In this document: positions 6,495 to 8,551 of the stretch, piece by piece
Position numbering within the stretch: the stretch's first letter is position 1
Layout: each line of letters starts with the position of its first letter
NCBI GenBank assembly: GCA_003217965.1
Contig: QHNB01000053.1
Span: 1 to 8,551, forward strand
DNA: 8,551 nucleotides
Direction: 5' to 3'
DNA from: Verrucomicrobiota bacterium
GTDB lineage: Bacteria; Verrucomicrobiota; Verrucomicrobiia; Chthoniobacterales; UBA10450
Made by a program: the position numbers and the translations under genes
Notes under the pieces: generated by a model
Database searches by the model: none
What the model was told of the DNA's origin: nothing
Seen by the model: the letters and a program-made list of their open reading frames with translations, nothing else

Positions 6495-6910
6495 CGCTTG
6501 TCAGGCTATGAAAAACTTTTTTAGTTAAGCTAGGAGGAAGGTAGTAGCCTTTATACAGGTGATAAGTAGAGCGAATAGCTATAATCTGGTTGTCCACGCG
6601 CGGCATAACAAACACTTGAAGTAAAAGTAACGAATGCAGTGCGAGATATTCCCGCTTAAAACCATTCGCCTAACTTATTATGATTATTCCCGAGAGTGAG
6701 GTCACCTGAAAACGCCGCTCGCAGGATTGCGTCGCAATATTGCAGCCTCTGGCGTGGGCGCGGCCTTCTTAGTTTTTCAGATCACGGACCTTGAAGACAG
6801 ATGCGCAGCGATGCGGAGGCGCATAAATCAAAAGGGTTGTTGGGCAAGACGGGGAAGTAAACCTGGAATCAACCGTCACCCCGAAAAGCGCGCTTTACAT
6901 CCAGCAGCGT
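6495..6910. other. Gap without a recognisable gene
   Basis: AGGAGG near 6531-6536 looks like a ribosome binding site, but no usable start with an open frame follows: the nearest GTG gives only about 20 codons. A 61-residue ORF at 6727-6912 is rich in Arg and Cys and has no domain. I see no RNA gene. Confidence 0.4.
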
Positions 6911-6941
6911 AAGGGTCGCAAAAAAAACGAGGACCAACCCC
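6911..6941 (+). repeat. Dispersed GACCCC-type repeat motif, copy 2 (divergent)
   Basis: The motif reads GTCGC, a run of eight A, CGAGGACCAACCCC. It is the most divergent of the three copies but keeps GTC, an A-rich spacer, GAGGAC and ACCCC in order. It lies ten bases before the inverted repeat at 6951-7013. Confidence 0.35.
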
Positions 6942-6950
6942 TTCTCCTCG

Positions 6951-7013
6951 TGTAGCGTCGGCTGTCCCAGCGAAGTCTTACCGAGCTTATCCGCTGAGAC
7001 AGCGGACTCTACA
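6951..7013. repeat. Inverted repeat with 22-bp arms, REP/MITE-like
   Basis: The left arm 6951-6972 (TGTAGCGTCGGCTGTC then CCAGCG) and right arm 6992-7013 (CGCTGAGACAGCGG then ACTCTACA) are reverse complements at 19 of 22 positions, separated by 19 bases. The unit would fold into a long stem-loop. With a GACCCC-type motif on each side, in the same orientation, it resembles a non-autonomous repeat element of the kind mobilised by REP-associated tyrosine transposases. That link is an inference; no transposase is in the window. Confidence 0.6.
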
Positions 7014-7048
7014 CCAACCAGGTAGTTACAGCTTCTTCTGGTTCGTGG

Positions 7049-7071
7049 CGTCAAAAGTGAGGACTGACCCC
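7049..7071 (+). repeat. Dispersed GACCCC-type repeat motif, copy 3
   Basis: The motif reads CGTCAAAAGTGAGG then ACTGACCCC, followed by TTTTCACT. It is the clearest copy and closely matches copy 1 at 2352-2375 (GTCAAA, AGG, GACCCC), 4.7 kb away in the same orientation. Confidence 0.5.
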
Positions 7072-7554
7072 TTTTCACTGCACATTCTTCTGTGGTCAAG
7101 AAATCAGGACGCCCCCCGCTTTTGCCGCTAAATTGGACACAGAAATGGACGACAACCTCAATGCGCAAAGAAAAATTTAAACCTAACTTTAAGAGCAATC
7201 GCTCAATCGCGAATCGAGGCACTTCGGGGCCAGTGGACGTTTCGGGAAAACAGCGCAAACAACACGCGCACAACGCGCCGGCGCGACGTGCTGCGAGCAA
7301 AGCCCGCGGGTATCGATAGTAGCCTTCACCGGCCCTTCGCTCGGAGCCGCGGAAATTAGATCAAACGAGGAACAGCCTTTGTCTGTGGAGCACACGCGAC
7401 TCGCGTGTTGGCGATTGCGCCTCGCGATCGCGAACCTTCTGTGCTTCAGCTTCCTCGCGCGGTTAGCTACAATACGGCGAACTGCTGAAGCAGTTTCTAA
7501 ACGTCCACAATCTCTGCCGCAATCACATCAAGATCAGGAAGATTAGCAGCGGAT
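7072..7554. other. Gap without a recognisable gene
   Basis: A plus-strand frame at 7161-7319 would encode 52 strongly basic residues (MRKEKFKPNFKSNRSIANRG and on to KARGYR), but it has no ribosome binding site and no known domain. A palindrome AACTGCT-GA-AGCAGTT lies at 7480-7495, about 60 bases beyond the stop of the minus-strand signalling gene. It could be a weak terminator for that gene, although no T-run follows on its strand. Confidence 0.4.
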
Positions 7555-8551
7555 TCAAGCCGCGGTTTTTTGCGGGCTGGAGTTCAACTCCTGTTGAACA
7601 AGGCCGGCGAGATCCTCAAACCGCTGAATGGTCGCGGCGGGAAATTGACGTGGACGGGTGTCGATCAGGCACAGCGTGCCCAGGCAACTGCCATCGGTGT
7701 AAAAAATAGGAAACCCGGCATAGAAGCGGACTCGCGGTTCGCCAGTGACCAACGGGTTGTCGGCAAACCGCTCGTCCAGAAGCGTATCAGGCACGATCAC
7801 GGGCGCACGATTCAAGACGACGTGGCCGCAGAAGGAGAGTTCGCGCGAGGTTTCTGTCACGCTTAGACCGTGGCACGATTTGAACCACTGCCGGTCGTGA
7901 TCCACCAGTGAAACCAGGGCGATGGGCACATCGCCGACAGCGGCGGCGACGCGGGTGATGCGGTCGAACCGCTCTTCGGATTGAGTGTCGAGGATGGACA
8001 ATCCACGCAGCGTCGCCAGGCGCTTCTCCTCGTCGACCGGCAGAGCGGCGCGAATCCATCGGCAGGCGGAACGCCAAAGCCACGCCTGTATTTGTGCTCT
8101 CGCGTATTGGACGGAAAATGGGGTGATCAACCATTGGGTTACCCCGGCAGCCATTCCTTCGGTGGTTCTTTCGCGACCTGCCACCATGACGATAGGCACC
8201 TGCTTCAGATGCAGGTCTTGCTCCGAACGCAAGCTCCGGCAGACACTCAAACCATCAATTCCCGCCGGTTGGTCCTCCAAAAGAATCAGCCCCGGTCGGG
8301 CAGACTTCGCCATCCGCACGGTGGAGGGTGCATCCAAGGCATGAGTGGTTCGCACGCCTTCGACACGCGCCGCCTCCATCAGCACAAGCGCCAATCCGGC
8401 ATCGGAAACGCCCATGAGCACCGACGAATCTTTCACCGCTGGAGCGGTGGCGGGCGTGGCGGAGGATTTGCCGCGCGAGATTTTCGGTGTCGTGGCGCTG
8501 GAGACGTCCAGTTCGACCACCTGGCCATCGGCGGCTGCGAAGACGTCCATG
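7555..8551 (-). CDS. Signalling protein fragment: degenerate receiver domain plus C-terminal GAF domain
   Basis: The visible 331 residues are the C-terminal part of a probably longer cytoplasmic signalling protein. The frame is open at the window edge, and the Met at 8550 may be internal. Residues 1-40 look like an Ala/Thr/Ser-rich linker. Residues 41-158 are a receiver-like domain ending in WLITPF. It has lost its chemistry: the phosphoacceptor position in LILLEDQPAGIDG is Glu92, the usual Thr/Ser is Ala124 and the usual Lys is Thr143. Residues 173-325 are a GAF domain of the type found before kinases and cyclases: EEKRLATLRGLSILDTQSEE, DVPIALVSLVDHDRQWFKS, LSFCGHVVLN, then RFYAGFPIFYTDGSCLGTLC. 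GAF domains bind small ligands or chromophores. No output domain follows the GAF, so output must lie upstream or be by protein contact. The stop is TGA at 7555-7557. Confidence 0.9.
   Translation of the reverse strand, partial: MDVFAAADGQVVELDVSSATTPKISRGKSSATPATAPAVKDSSVLMGVSDAGLALVLMEAARVEGVRTTHALDAPSTVRMAKSARPGLILLEDQPAGIDGLSVCRSLRSEQDLHLKQVPIVMVAGRERTTEGMAAGVTQWLITPFSVQYARAQIQAWLWRSACRWIRAALPVDEEKRLATLRGLSILDTQSEERFDRITRVAAAVGDVPIALVSLVDHDRQWFKSCHGLSVTETSRELSFCGHVVLNRAPVIVPDTLLDERFADNPLVTGEPRVRFYAGFPIFYTDGSCLGTLCLIDTRPRQFPAATIQRFEDLAGLVQQELNSSPQKTAA

Noticed and set aside
6202..6615. A 137-residue minus-strand ORF over the hypothetical gene.
   Set aside because: The plus-strand frame has the more protein-like composition and a terminator after it; the minus frame is an antisense shadow.
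6869..7300. A 143-residue minus-strand ORF with several cysteines.
   Set aside because: It runs through the inverted repeat and two GACCCC-type motifs, so its length reflects open repeat sequence rather than a gene.
7161..7319. A 52-residue Lys/Arg-rich plus-strand ORF.
   Set aside because: No ribosome binding site, no known domain, and a composition explained by the local base bias. Not called as a gene.
1..8551. CRISPR arrays, tRNA or rRNA genes, an integrase or a complete insertion sequence.
   Set aside because: None seen: no regularly spaced repeats, no tRNA-like T-arm or acceptor pairing noticed, and no transposase or recombinase motif in any frame.

Overview
The window is a gene-poor stretch of a moderately GC-rich bacterial chromosome. 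Three proteins resemble what I know from soil Verrucomicrobiota: an Lnt-like nitrilase with an ICKDLDFPEL motif, a PocR-AraC regulator of the type starting RSQIFKEYERAF, and a GYD-domain protein. That assignment is an inference from protein style. No rRNA, tRNA or marker gene is present to confirm it.

Layout: bases 1-1293 hold the 3' part of an apolipoprotein N-acyltransferase-like gene broken by three frameshifts, one of them a 4-base tandem duplication. After about 530 bases without a clear gene, which include a perfect 10-bp-arm palindrome, comes a small intact membrane protein (1827-2246). A GYD-domain gene follows on the minus strand (2332-2532). It has a good ribosome binding site but loses its C-terminal half exactly where a GACCCC-type repeat motif lies. 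Bases 2533-3940 hold a strong palindrome and only short, unconvincing ORFs that may be gene remnants.

Next come an intact Hsp20 small heat-shock protein gene (3941-4396, +) and, converging on it, an intact PocR/AraC transcription regulator (minus, 4656-5567). A conserved-looking hypothetical gene (6064-6450, +) sits between two imperfect direct repeats exactly 460 bp apart. From about 6911 to 7071 two more GACCCC-type motifs bracket a 22-bp-arm inverted repeat, which looks like a REP- or MITE-like element. The window ends in the C-terminal part of a large signalling protein (minus, 7555 to the edge): a receiver domain that has lost its key residues, followed by a GAF domain.

The intact genes are separate transcription units with no visible operon, and nothing shows them working in one pathway. 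Broken genes, dispersed repeats and long gaps suggest an accessory, eroding region. I do not see a clear new multi-gene system. The best leads are the repeat family and its link to the truncated GYD gene, the repeat-flanked hypothetical gene and the degenerate receiver.
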